Below are positions 17,430 to 27,270 of a DNA stretch of 64,000 nt, in pieces. A program made the position numbers and the translations under genes. The DNA comes from Rubinisphaera italica (lineage in GTDB: Bacteria; Planctomycetota; Planctomycetia; Planctomycetales; Planctomycetaceae). The stretch spans positions 682,001 through 746,000 of the forward strand of contig NZ_SJPG01000001.1 in NCBI RefSeq assembly GCF_007859715.1. Direction: 5' to 3'. The notes below the pieces were generated by a model that worked only from the letters and a program-made list of their open reading frames with translations, did no database searches and had not been told where the DNA came from. Numbering within the stretch: position 1 is the stretch's first letter; every line of letters begins with the position of its first letter.

Positions 17430-19571
17430 ATGAGGTATCTGCTGACCGTTTCGCTGTTTCTTGGTTGCACTCTGCTCCAATCTCTTTTCACACACTCTGC
17501 GATGGCTGCTGACTTGAATTATCCTAAGACGAAAAAAGTCGATCAAACCGACATTTATCATGGCAAAGAAGTAGCCGACCCTTATCGCTGGCTCGAAGAT
17601 GACGTTCGCGAGTCTGACGATGTCAAAGCCTGGGTCGAAGCAGAAAATAAAGTGACTGATGCGTATCTGGCTCAGATTCCTGCTCGTGAAAAAATCGAGA
17701 AGGAAATGCTCAAGCTCTGGGACTATGCAAAATACTCGGCTCCCAGCAAACATGGTGGGCGGTACTACTTCCAGAAGAATGACGGACTGCAAAATCAGGC
17801 TGTTCTGTACATGATGGAAAGTCTGGAGGACGAACCCGAACTCTTGATCGACCCGAACACCTGGTCCGCAGATGGCACTGTCGCTCTGGATGGAATGGCA
17901 TTCAGCGATGATGGAAAATATCTCGCTTACGGCATTCAGGAAGCCGGTTCTGACTGGCGAACCTGGAGGATTATGGACATTGCCACTAAGGAGCTGTTAT
18001 CGGAAAAGCTGGAATGGCTCAAGTTCACTTCAGCCGTTTGGACTCCAGACAGCAAAGGCTTCTTCTATGGACGATTTGCCGAACCGAAAGAAGGGGAAGC
18101 GTTTCAGAGTTTGAATCTGAATCACAAGCTTTACTATCATCGGGTCGGAACTCCTCAAAGTGAGGATGTACTCGTTTACGAACGTCCCGATCAACCGGAA
18201 TGGGGCTTTGGACCAACGGTTACCGACGATGGACGATATCTGATCATTACCGTCTGGAAGGGAACCGCCGATAAATATCGCATCTTTGTCAAAGATTTGA
18301 CGGAACCTTACGGCATTCCTGTTCCACTGATCGACCACTTTGAAAACGAGTATTCGTTCCTTGGAAATGATGGCGCTCGTTTCTACTTCAAAACAGATTT
18401 GGATGCTCCAAATAAGCGAATCATTGCGATCGACATTCGCAACCCCTCTCCGGAAAACTACGAAGAAATTCTGCCGGAAGGCTCCGAGCCGATTGAGTCG
18501 ATCAGTGTTATCGCCAATCTCTTTGTGGTCAGTTCACTCAAAGATGTCAAAACCGAAGTTAAAATGTATGGTCTGGATGGCCAATTTATCCGGGAAGTGA
18601 AATTCCCAGGCATCGGTACAGCATCGGGATTCGATGGGGAGCGCAATGAAATTGAAACTTTCTACTCATTCGCCAGCTTTACCACGCCTCCAAGCATTTA
18701 TCATTACAACATGATTACCGGCGAGAGCAAGCTTTTCCGGCGATCGGAAATCGATTTTGATGAAAGTGAATACGAACTTAAGCAGGTCTTTTATGAGAGT
18801 AAAGATGGCACGAAAGTCCCCCTCTTTATCGCTTACAAAAAAGGTTTAAAACTTGATGGCAACAACCCGACGCTCCTTTACGCGTATGGTGGATTTAATA
18901 TCTCTCTGACGCCCTACTTTTCAATCAGTCGTGCTCAGTGGTTGAAAATGGGAGGAGTCTATTGTGTGGCTAACCTACGTGGCGGCGGCGAATACGGCGA
19001 AGATTGGCATCAGGGCGGCATGCTACATAATAAGCAGAACGTCTTCGATGACTTCATCGGAGCAGCCGAGTGGTTGATCGATAATAATTACACGAGCCGC
19101 GAAAAACTGGCGATTCAGGGTGGCAGCAATGGCGGTTTACTGGTCGGAGCCTGTATGACCCAGCGGCCAGATTTGTATAAAGCCTGTCTGCCTGCGGTTG
19201 GTGTGATGGACATGTTGCGTTTCCAGAAATTCACAGCCGGTCGCTACTGGGTCGATGAATATGGCTCCTCCGATGATCCTGAGCAGTTTGAAACTCTCCT
19301 CAAATATTCACCTTATCATCAATTGAAACCGGGGACAAAGTATCCCGCGACGATGGTCACGACAGCCGATACAGACGATCGGGTCGTTCCGGGGCACAGT
19401 TTCAAATTCGCGGCTCGCCTGCAGGAATGCAATGCAAGTGACGAGCCCGTTCTGATTCGTATCGAAACCAAAGCCGGTCACGGCTCTGGCAAACCAACTT
19501 CAAAAATCATTGAAGAATTAGCCGACGTTTACGCGTTTCTAGTGAAAGAACTCGGAATGGATTACAAATAA
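17430..19571 (+). CDS. Prolyl oligopeptidase family serine peptidase (S9A)
   Basis: 713 residues from the ATG at 17430, which has GAAGGA 6-7 bases upstream; an earlier in-frame start at 17322 lacks this. A signal peptide (MRYLLTVSLFLGCTLLQSLF, then AMAADL) sends it to the periplasm. The N-terminal third opens with the S9A pattern DPYRWLEDD, followed by the beta-propeller region. The catalytic domain shows GGSNGGLLVG (Ser near 566), TADTDDRVVPGHS (Asp) and KAGHGSGKPT (His), a complete triad. It cleaves short peptides after proline. It appears monocistronic, and is followed by a hairpin repeat. Confidence 0.93.
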   Translation: MRYLLTVSLFLGCTLLQSLFTHSAMAADLNYPKTKKVDQTDIYHGKEVADPYRWLEDDVRESDDVKAWVEAENKVTDAYLAQIPAREKIEKEMLKLWDYAKYSAPSKHGGRYYFQKNDGLQNQAVLYMMESLEDEPELLIDPNTWSADGTVALDGMAFSDDGKYLAYGIQEAGSDWRTWRIMDIATKELLSEKLEWLKFTSAVWTPDSKGFFYGRFAEPKEGEAFQSLNLNHKLYYHRVGTPQSEDVLVYERPDQPEWGFGPTVTDDGRYLIITVWKGTADKYRIFVKDLTEPYGIPVPLIDHFENEYSFLGNDGARFYFKTDLDAPNKRIIAIDIRNPSPENYEEILPEGSEPIESISVIANLFVVSSLKDVKTEVKMYGLDGQFIREVKFPGIGTASGFDGERNEIETFYSFASFTTPPSIYHYNMITGESKLFRRSEIDFDESEYELKQVFYESKDGTKVPLFIAYKKGLKLDGNNPTLLYAYGGFNISLTPYFSISRAQWLKMGGVYCVANLRGGGEYGEDWHQGGMLHNKQNVFDDFIGAAEWLIDNNYTSREKLAIQGGSNGGLLVGACMTQRPDLYKACLPAVGVMDMLRFQKFTAGRYWVDEYGSSDDPEQFETLLKYSPYHQLKPGTKYPATMVTTADTDDRVVPGHSFKFAARLQECNASDEPVLIRIETKAGHGSGKPTSKIIEELADVYAFLVKELGMDYK

Positions 19572-19686
19572 GCTAGTGCGTCATCTACACTTATAAATTG
19601 GGATTGGTGATGTTGTAAAGCACGACAACGGAGTGCGTTACCGTTATTAGAGGTCCAATTCTAAGCCCTGACAGGGCACTAGTGAG

Positions 19687-19758
19687 ACAAGCACGAAGCA
19701 CAAGCGAGTGTGTTGAAAACTCATCCTTGTGACACACTCGCTTGTGCTTCGTGCTTGT
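19687..19758. repeat. ACAAGCACGAA-family hairpin, copy 2, perfect 26-bp arms
   Basis: The left arm 19687-19712 and right arm 19733-19758 are perfectly complementary over 26 bases, with a 20-base loop. It is related to 16164-16231; a half-copy (GCAAGCACGAAGCA) occurs near 42333. It lies in the 441-base gap 19572-20012, which also holds a small CCAGGC/GCCTGG hairpin at 19926-19941 and no gene. Confidence 0.75.
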
Positions 19759-20012
19759 AATTGTGAGTAATCATTCCCAAGCTTTAATTATATTGTTTGA
19801 AATCACATAAACATTTTGATCATGGTCGTTTAACCGAAATATTAATCGAAAGCCGTCCCCTCGCTGACGCTTCGGGTTAAGATCACTCGTGTAAAATTCG
19901 GGAAATAAGTTTTAATAAAATATTGCCAGGCAGGAGCCTGGTCTTTAGTTTTCATGGATGATCATCGTAACTCACCAATAACTTTTTCTTTGGTGTCAGA
20001 TTAGCTGGATTC

Positions 20013-20666
20013 ATGGAATACAACTTTGCTCCGATTTTTCAGGCTTCTGCGACCGCGATCTATTTCGCACTCGCGGCGACGGCTGTGTTTGGAGTTTTTC
20101 AGGTCATTCTGCTGGCTCGTAAAATCTCTGAAAAACGGATGTCAGCCGCTGCGACCGATCAGTTTCGGGAGCAGGTTCAGGCAATGATTTTGAAGCAGGA
20201 CTGGCAGGGAATTGCTCAGTTATGCGATTCTCCAGACTACTGGTCGCGTGCGGTTCCTCAAATGGTCTTGATTGCGATCGAACAGATTGACCGCCCACCT
20301 GCAAAACTTCGCCAAATTCTGGCAGGACGTTTTGAACGGGATGTCATGGCTGATCTCGAATACGGTTCGTCGTGGATCAATACCATTGTGAAATCGGCTC
20401 CCATGCTCGGTTTGCTGGGGACTGTCAGCGGGATGATTCAGGCGTTTGCGAAAATTGCAGACACTCAGAAAACCGGAGGGGATCCTTCTGCACTTGCTGG
20501 AGAAATCAGTTTTGCCCTGTTCACAACGGCTCTCGGTTTAGCTGTGGCTATCCCTCTAGTGGTTGCGGGAGCATTTCTGCATATCCGTATGGGAAAACTG
20601 CAGGATCATGTGCAATCGGAATTAAGTTGGTTCCTGGATGAACTCGATGCCGTTCGTTCTCAGTAA
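20013..20666 (+). CDS. MotA/TolQ/ExbB proton channel family protein (first copy)
   Basis: 217 residues with three membrane spans (about 14-35, 128-149 and 165-190). The signature APMLGLLGTVSGMIQAF at 129-145 and the third helix FALFTTALGLAVAIPLVV are those of ExbB/TolQ. The family forms the inner-membrane pentamer that turns proton flow into mechanical work on envelope partners together with ExbD/TolR. It is the first gene of a six-gene rightward module running to 27771, although the gap to the next gene is about 240 bases, so it may have its own transcript. Confidence 0.9.
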   Translation: MEYNFAPIFQASATAIYFALAATAVFGVFQVILLARKISEKRMSAAATDQFREQVQAMILKQDWQGIAQLCDSPDYWSRAVPQMVLIAIEQIDRPPAKLRQILAGRFERDVMADLEYGSSWINTIVKSAPMLGLLGTVSGMIQAFAKIADTQKTGGDPSALAGEISFALFTTALGLAVAIPLVVAGAFLHIRMGKLQDHVQSELSWFLDELDAVRSQ

Positions 20667-20909
20667 AGCCTGTCTGCACTCATTCGATTTTCAAGAACTT
20701 AAGCCCGTTTTTTCGTACTGGATTGCGAACCTATCAAGAAATCGAATAATGTAGTTAGTTCTGTGGTGTCTTCATCACACTAATCTCACTTCACACTTTC
20801 CGAGTGATTTCACTTATTATGATCTCACTCGCTGTTCCTCGATATGAGTTAAACAATGACACACTGTTGGCATTTTTGCACCAAGCTCAATGGAAGTATT
20901 TCCAGCGCA

Positions 20910-23900
20910 ATGAGTCACTATGGTCGAATGATTTCCAGTAGACTTCCGGGAATTATCTTCCTGTTGACTCTGAATGTGATTTTTATCAATTCGTCGACCG
21001 CTGGTGAGCCGTACCTGAAATTCCTTGAAGGTTTGAGGGAACGGCAATATTACGACACGGCCATGCAATACCTGCAAACTCTGGAGGAACGTCCAGATGT
21101 TCCTCAGGAGATTAAGCAGATATTACCTTATGAGCGTGCACTGACATTACTGGCAAGTTCCGGCTATGTGCAAAGTCCAGAAGCTCAAACCGAACAACTC
21201 GATCAGGCTCAGGCATTTCTGGAAAAATTCCTGAAAGATTCCCCCAAACATGAACTTGCCCCTCGGGCCAATACCGAACTTGCCAATATTATGCTGGGGA
21301 AAGCCCGCGTATTGATCTGGCAGTCCCATTCTCCATCGAATGTGGAAAACCGGGCTAAGTTTCAACAGGATGCCCGTGCCTTGATTGGAACGGCTCGTAA
21401 GATCTTCCAGAATGCCAACGATTCCTACAAAACACTCTGGGAAAGTTTCGGTGTGTTTATTCCCGAAGATGAAAAAGAAAAGCGGGCTCAAAGAGAAACG
21501 GTAGAAGGCTTGTTCATGCGGGCTCAGCTCGACCTTGCCTCCTGCACTTATGAAGAAGCTCAAACATACGACAAAGGTTCTGATAAATATCTGGAGACGC
21601 TTCGTAAAGCTTCGCTTGAATTCGAAGACCTCCACACGAAGTATCGCAGTCAGTATGCCGGCTTATTCGCACGTACAATGCAGGGAAAGTGTTTCGAAGA
21701 ACAAGACGATATCCGAAAGGCGATCGGGATTTACGATGAACTGCTCAGCCATCCGGGCAAGTCGGCTGGTTTGCAGCGACTGCAAAGTCAGGTGCGTCAT
21801 TTCCGTCTGATCTGCCTGAATCATGAGACCCGTAAGGATTATCAACTCGTTATTATGGAAGCCGACGAGTGGCTCAAAGCGAATCGCGCTTTCGCTCGCT
21901 CGACAACGGGACTGGGAATTCGCTGGGAAATGGCTCAGGCCCAGGAAAAACTGGCGATGGATCGCACGACAGTCGAATCCGACAGAACGCGACTTCTTCG
22001 ACAAGCCCTCGAAAATGCCCGCGAAATCAATAAGTATGCCGGCCCTTATAAAGACGTTTCCAACAGCATGATCCAACGTGTGTTGGTCGCTTTGGATCGT
22101 GAGCCTGGAGACCCAAAGGATTTCGATTCTGCATTTGGGACCGCGAATAGCTTACTCGAACAAATCGGCAAACTTCGCGAACAACTCAAAGCCGCAGAAA
22201 AGACCGGCAATAAAGAAGAAATCGCCAATGTCGAAGGCGAATTGCAGGCCGTATTAAGCGAGACAGAACGTCTTTACAGACTCGCTCTGAATCTGGTAAC
22301 TCCGACAACCGACATTTCGCAAATCAATGCGACTCGGTATCGACTGGCCTACATGTTCTATCTGCAGCGAAAAAGTTTTGAAACGGCAGTGGTCGGAGAT
22401 TACGTTGCATCACGAGCCATGAATTCCGATCCGACGATGGCTCTGGATGGCGCCTATCTGGCAATGGCTGGATTAATGCAAGCCGTGAATGATGCCCCCA
22501 AAGATCAGAAAAAAGATATCCTCAACATGATGGTGGATACCTGCGAACGGATCGCCACGAACTGGCCGAATTCTGACCGGGCGACCGATGCCCGTATGGA
22601 AATGGGGCGTATCTATCGCCTGTATGAAGAACCGCTCGAAGCCGCAAAATGGTACTCCGAAGTTCCTGATACTGTGCCGCAATATGCAACCGCTCAACTT
22701 GAAGCCGGTCAGGCTTACTGGAATGCCTATCTGAATGCGATCGTCAAAGAAAGCAGCGAAGCAACTCCACAGGAATTGAAGGAGTGGCAGAATCAAGCCG
22801 CGAAATACCTGGCCAGTGGAATCGAAGCACGTCAAAAAGGGCTCCCGGAAAATCGGGAATCGCCACCGGAATTAGTTCGTGCCAAGGTCTCACTCTCTCA
22901 AATTGAAATCATGCGAGGAAATGACGCAAAAGCGGTTGAGTATTTAACGGTCGAACCCCATTCGGTTGTTAAGGCAGTTGCCGTTGAAGAAGGGAAGCCC
23001 CGCCCGAAAGAAGAATCCAACGTCAAAAGTACGAACTTTGCCAGCTTTGCCTATCAGCAACTGCTGCGGGCCTACATCGGTACAAAACAGCTTGACAAAG
23101 CCGAAGAAGCTCGAACTCAACTGGAGAAAGTCGCTGGTCAATCAGGTGGCGAAGCACTGACTGCAGTTTACGTGGAACTCGGTCGGGAATTACAGAATGA
23201 ACTCGAACGTCTCAGAAAACAGGGCGATCAGCAACGACTGGCCGATGTCCGCAGTGGATTTGAGTCCTTCCTGACGACTCTTTTTAATCGGAAAAGCGGT
23301 CAGAATTACAGTTCTCTGATCTGGATTGCGGAAACATATTTCGGACTGGCCGAAGGGACTTCCGAGGAGCCTCAGAAAGCGAAGCAGTATTACAGTTCCG
23401 CTTCAAAGACCTATCAGGAAATTATTAATCGCGGAAAGAACGACACGAAATTTATTGATCCAGCACGCCTCATGGGGGTCCGCTTGCGCCTCGTGAATTG
23501 CCAGATTGAGGAAGGCGATTTTACTTCCGCAGAGGAAAATGTCAAAATTATCCTTGCAGATAATCCCAAAGCTCTCGATGCACAAATCGCAGCTGCGGAT
23601 GTGTATCAGGCTTGGGGAAATGCGGATCGCGAACCTGAGAAATTTCTGATTGCTGTTCGTGGCAAGGAGGCGGATGGGGCTTCGATCTGGGGTTGGGGGA
23701 ACATCGGAAAACGTCTGCTGATGATTATTGATGGGGGAGCTGCTCCGCCGGAATACATCGAGAGAAACCGGGAGGTTCAATACCATCTGGCTGAAAGCCG
23801 AGTGCAGTATGCCGATTTTGCATCCGACCTGAAAGCTTCAGAAGAACAACTCATGCGTGCCAAAGCCGATATTGTGACCTTTGCCCGACTTAGCCCAGAT

Positions 23901-24512
23901 CTTGTCGACACTCCGTGGTGGGATAAATTCGACGAACTCTATCGTAAGGTTCAAACAAACCTTGGCCAAGCAGCAGTTCCATTAGAGAAGCCAGATCCAG
24001 GCAGCCTGCTTGCAAAGGGAAACAAATCAGGAAGCAATTACGATTCTGGTGAGGCAAACGCAATTCCAGTCGTTGTCGATGCCCCTCCTCCGAAACCACC
24101 CGAACCAAAAAGCCAGCTGAGCAACTATATTCTGATGGGCGTGGTCGGTTTATTTGGTCTCGGGATTATCGGTTACACGATGAAGTCGAGCAAAAAATCA
24201 ACTCGTCGTTCGACTGCGGAAATGGTAGCAACCATGCCTAAAACGATTGAAGAACCACGTCGTAAAACCAAGCCTGCGGCACCTGCTTCGGCAGACCCGC
24301 CTCGAAAAAGCAAATCGACCGAACAACAACGACCAGTTGATCCTAAAGTTGCTGCTCAGAGGGCTGCCGCGAAGAAAGCGGCTGCTCAACAAAAAGCAGA
24401 TCCCGCTGCAGGGAAAAAGCGGCCTGCTGGCGAACAACCACGAAAGCGGAAGCTGACTCCCGAGGAAGTTGCCAAACGGAAGGCTCGAAAAAGACCGCCG
24501 TCCGCCGAATAA
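20910..24512 (+). CDS. Giant periplasmic TPR protein with C-terminal anchor and basic tail
   Basis: About 1,200 residues. A signal peptide (MISSRLPGIIFLLTLNVIFI) is followed by roughly 1,000 residues of helical repeats of TPR type, for example EFEDLHTKYRSQYAGLFA and GIYDELLSHPGKSAGLQRL. A Pro-rich stretch (PPPKPPEPK) and one membrane helix (YILMGVVGLFGLGIIGYT) follow, then a 110-residue tail rich in Lys, Arg, Ala and Pro. The topology would be periplasmic repeats with a cytoplasmic basic tail. Three starts are possible (20856, 20910, 20928) without a decisive ribosome binding site. Genes on both sides encode ExbB- and TPR-type proteins, which suggests it is the large structural partner of the proton channel. 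Confidence 0.82.
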   Translation: MSHYGRMISSRLPGIIFLLTLNVIFINSSTAGEPYLKFLEGLRERQYYDTAMQYLQTLEERPDVPQEIKQILPYERALTLLASSGYVQSPEAQTEQLDQAQAFLEKFLKDSPKHELAPRANTELANIMLGKARVLIWQSHSPSNVENRAKFQQDARALIGTARKIFQNANDSYKTLWESFGVFIPEDEKEKRAQRETVEGLFMRAQLDLASCTYEEAQTYDKGSDKYLETLRKASLEFEDLHTKYRSQYAGLFARTMQGKCFEEQDDIRKAIGIYDELLSHPGKSAGLQRLQSQVRHFRLICLNHETRKDYQLVIMEADEWLKANRAFARSTTGLGIRWEMAQAQEKLAMDRTTVESDRTRLLRQALENAREINKYAGPYKDVSNSMIQRVLVALDREPGDPKDFDSAFGTANSLLEQIGKLREQLKAAEKTGNKEEIANVEGELQAVLSETERLYRLALNLVTPTTDISQINATRYRLAYMFYLQRKSFETAVVGDYVASRAMNSDPTMALDGAYLAMAGLMQAVNDAPKDQKKDILNMMVDTCERIATNWPNSDRATDARMEMGRIYRLYEEPLEAAKWYSEVPDTVPQYATAQLEAGQAYWNAYLNAIVKESSEATPQELKEWQNQAAKYLASGIEARQKGLPENRESPPELVRAKVSLSQIEIMRGNDAKAVEYLTVEPHSVVKAVAVEEGKPRPKEESNVKSTNFASFAYQQLLRAYIGTKQLDKAEEARTQLEKVAGQSGGEALTAVYVELGRELQNELERLRKQGDQQRLADVRSGFESFLTTLFNRKSGQNYSSLIWIAETYFGLAEGTSEEPQKAKQYYSSASKTYQEIINRGKNDTKFIDPARLMGVRLRLVNCQIEEGDFTSAEENVKIILADNPKALDAQIAAADVYQAWGNADREPEKFLIAVRGKEADGASIWGWGNIGKRLLMIIDGGAAPPEYIERNREVQYHLAESRVQYADFASDLKASEEQLMRAKADIVTFARLSPDLVDTPWWDKFDELYRKVQTNLGQAAVPLEKPDPGSLLAKGNKSGSNYDSGEANAIPVVVDAPPPKPPEPKSQLSNYILMGVVGLFGLGIIGYTMKSSKKSTRRSTAEMVATMPKTIEEPRRKTKPAAPASADPPRKSKSTEQQRPVDPKVAAQRAAAKKAAAQQKADPAAGKKRPAGEQPRKRKLTPEEVAKRKARKRPPSAE

Positions 24513-24608
24513 ATTCTGAAATCAAATGCGATTCGTCGCATCATCATCATTCATTGTGAACACTGACTGGTGCCTTTGACTGCACCCCAATATATGACGG
24601 AGAATCTC

Positions 24609-25670
24609 GTGAGAGTTGATCGTTCAATTTTAATGTTATTGATGGCTTCACTGGCTGGCATCTGTCTGACAACAAATGCAATGGCGATAGACATTATCAC
24701 CCGCAAAAGTCAGGAGAACCGAATTTCCGGAGAAGTCACATCGATCTCCAAAACAGCAATCAAAGTGAAGCAGCAAACCGGGGCGGAAGTTGAAATTCCG
24801 GCTAACGATATCGAATTGATCGAATGGGATGCCGCTCCTGCAACGTTAAAGGCGGCACTCGGTCAGGAAGCCAACGGCAATTACGATGCTGCGATTTCCA
24901 GCCTTCAAACTGTTCTGGATGGTTTGCCAGTAACAGCGACAAATGTTCGTACCGATACGCAATTCTTCATTGCTCGTGCACTTGCTAAAGCGGCCTTGGC
25001 CGATTCTGCCCGGATGCCTGAAGCGGTCGCCCGAATGAAAGCATTTACCGACGGAAATATCACCAGTTTTCGCTATTACGAAGCGATGGATTATCTGGGA
25101 CGACTTTATCTGGCTACCAACGATTATACACAGGCCGAAGCTGCGTTCACTTCATTAGAGAATTCACCTTTTGATGACTGGAAACTTTCTGCACAATCCT
25201 CAAAAGCCCGAGTCATGCTGGCTCAAAATCAGGTCGACCAGGCGTTATCGGCTTTCGATGCCGTTTTGAAAGCTCCTGCCAAAGACGAATCCTCCAAACA
25301 GCGTCAGCTCGAAGCGAAACTTGGTAAGGCCAAATGCCTGAATATCAAAAATCAATATGATCAGGCACTCAAATTACTAGCAGATGTTATTTCCAATGCT
25401 CAGGAATCCGATTCTCGTCTGCAGGGAGAAGCACAAGTCCTGAGAGGAACGGCTCTGTTAGGACAAGGCAAAACTCAGGAAGCCATTCTAGCTTACCTGC
25501 TGGTTGATATTCTTTTTTCTGGTCAGCAGGACTATCACGCGGAAGCATTGTACAATCTGGCGAAACTCTGGCCAGCCGTTGGACAACCCGGCCGTGCCGA
25601 AGAAGCCAGAGCAAGTTTAGAAACAAATTACCCTAACAGTCCCTGGACTAAGAAACTCTCCGGGGTTTAA
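24609..25670 (+). CDS. Secreted TPR protein
   Basis: 353 residues from a GTG at 24609 that has GGAG 7 bases upstream (upstream in-frame starts at 24570 and 24594 have none). The start gives a clean signal peptide, MRVDRSILMLLMASLAGICL, ending at AMA. The mature N-terminus (about 30-75) is beta-like, EVTSISKTAIKVKQQTGAEV, and the rest is tandem TPR helices (YLGRLYLATNDYTQAEAAF, AKCLNIKNQYDQALKLLA). Probably a periplasmic scaffold working with the adjacent TPR and ExbB/ExbD proteins. Confidence 0.82.
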   Translation: MRVDRSILMLLMASLAGICLTTNAMAIDIITRKSQENRISGEVTSISKTAIKVKQQTGAEVEIPANDIELIEWDAAPATLKAALGQEANGNYDAAISSLQTVLDGLPVTATNVRTDTQFFIARALAKAALADSARMPEAVARMKAFTDGNITSFRYYEAMDYLGRLYLATNDYTQAEAAFTSLENSPFDDWKLSAQSSKARVMLAQNQVDQALSAFDAVLKAPAKDESSKQRQLEAKLGKAKCLNIKNQYDQALKLLADVISNAQESDSRLQGEAQVLRGTALLGQGKTQEAILAYLLVDILFSGQQDYHAEALYNLAKLWPAVGQPGRAEEARASLETNYPNSPWTKKLSGV

Positions 25671-25838
25671 AGTCAGCAATTTGGCTCAAACAGATAAGTT
25701 TATCAGCTTGGCCAGTTGCTTCTGGATACCCGGTTCGTCATTATTGGAACTTAACATTTTTCATGTGAACAGAGTCTCTTTTCGATCTCTGTCGATTGAA
25801 AATCGCTAAAAAAAGCTATTGGTTTGGAGAACACCCTC

Positions 25839-26687
25839 GTGAAGTTGTCGCATTCAGATTCTGCATCACGCCCGCACATTGCCTTGTTATGTGTCTTGAG
25901 CCTTGTATTTTGTTTTGGACTGCAGGTGATGGGACCAGCCAGTCTCACTTCGACTGCCTATGCTCAGGGTGAAGAGGAACCAGCGGCTGAGCCAGCTGCA
26001 GAGCCTGCACCTGCGGCCGATTCCGGTTCCAGTGATGCTCCCGAAGAAAAAAGCTTCCTCATCTGGATGATTGAAGCGTCTGGTATTTTCGGGGGAATTC
26101 TGTTGATCCTCTCCATCGTCATGATGGCATTGGTCATGACCAATGTGATGCAGGTTAAACGGGATGTCTTCGTGCCTCAGGATTTCGTCGATGAATTTCA
26201 GGGAAAACTGGATGCCAAAGATTACAAAGGGGCTTACGATCTTTCCAAAGCGGATGATTCACTGATTGCCCGTATTCTGGCCGTCGGCATGAGCCGTCTG
26301 GATCGTGGTTACGAAGCCGCCATCGAAGGGATGCAGGAACTCGGCGAAGAAGAAAATATGACTTACGAGCACAAGCTCAGCTATCTGGCATTGATCTCTT
26401 CCGTCGCTCCGATGATTGGGCTGATGGGTACGGTTTACGGTATGATTCTCTCCTTCCAGAAAATCGCCACCGCGACTGTCGCTCCCAAGCCAAGCGAACT
26501 GGCCGATGGTATTTCAACTGCTCTGTTTACAACACTCGAAGGACTGGCCGTCGCGATTCCTGCTATGGTTGCCTACAGCATTTTGCGAAACCGTGTCGCC
26601 CGTTACATGCTTGAAGTCGGGATGATCAGCGAAGGTCTGATGAGCCGTCTGCCAATCAGCAAACAGCCTACACCTCCTGCTGCTTAA
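25839..26687 (+). CDS. MotA/TolQ/ExbB proton channel family protein (second copy)
   Basis: 282 residues from a GTG at 25839 with GGAG 9 bases upstream; the in-frame TTG at 25824 overlaps that site. Unlike the first copy it has a cleavable signal (ending TAYAQG) and an Ala/Glu/Pro-rich linker before the first membrane span (about 80-100). The ExbB signature APMIGLMGTVYGMILSF and the helix ALFTTLEGLAVAIPAMVAYS are intact. This form with a signal peptide and acidic linker is common in planctomycetes and other bacteria with extended ExbB proteins. It is followed by two exbD genes at short gaps, clearly one operon. Confidence 0.92.
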   Translation: MKLSHSDSASRPHIALLCVLSLVFCFGLQVMGPASLTSTAYAQGEEEPAAEPAAEPAPAADSGSSDAPEEKSFLIWMIEASGIFGGILLILSIVMMALVMTNVMQVKRDVFVPQDFVDEFQGKLDAKDYKGAYDLSKADDSLIARILAVGMSRLDRGYEAAIEGMQELGEEENMTYEHKLSYLALISSVAPMIGLMGTVYGMILSFQKIATATVAPKPSELADGISTALFTTLEGLAVAIPAMVAYSILRNRVARYMLEVGMISEGLMSRLPISKQPTPPAA

Positions 26688-26736
26688 TCAAAATCGGAAC
26701 AATTCTCCTTCAAAATTTGACTTTCTGAGAAATGTC

Positions 26737-27213
26737 ATGAGATATAAACAAACAGCTTCAACGGTCCTTGAACCGGACATGACTCCGATGATCGATGTCG
26801 TGTTCCAGTTGATCGCCTTTTTCATGCTGGTGACAAATTTCGAGCAGACTCAGGCCGACGAACGTGTGAAACTCCCGAGTGATCAGTTGGCCCGACCTCC
26901 AGAAGCTGCCCGAGACAAAGTTCTGGTCGTTAATATTGGTTTCAATCGAAACAAGCTGGGCGAAAAGACTGATCCTGAGGCTTATATTTTTGAAGGGGAT
27001 GAACTGATTCCCGTTCTCGATTATGGTCGTCGTCTCCTGGAAGAAAAACGGGTTGCCCAAGCCTTATACGGACCGGAGGGGAATCAGGAAATGACGATCG
27101 AAATTCGAGCGGATTCGGAAACTCCCACAGGTCTCATTCAGGAATTGATCAAACTGTCTCAGGAGAACGGATTTGAAAAATTCTCACTCCGTGCCAAACA
27201 ACTCGTGAAATAA
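26737..27213 (+). CDS. ExbD/TolR biopolymer transport protein (first copy)
   Basis: 158 residues. One N-terminal membrane helix with the proton-bearing Asp in TPMIDVVFQLIAFFMLV (residues 16-32), then a periplasmic domain of about 110 residues ending IRADSETPTGLIQELIKLSQ. Pairs with the ExbB immediately upstream (49-base gap). Confidence 0.9.
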   Translation: MRYKQTASTVLEPDMTPMIDVVFQLIAFFMLVTNFEQTQADERVKLPSDQLARPPEAARDKVLVVNIGFNRNKLGEKTDPEAYIFEGDELIPVLDYGRRLLEEKRVAQALYGPEGNQEMTIEIRADSETPTGLIQELIKLSQENGFEKFSLRAKQLVK

Positions 27214-27270
27214 CACTTTGCTAATTATTGCGATTATTCATCTCACTCAACTGAGTGTCAGGTTTGAACC

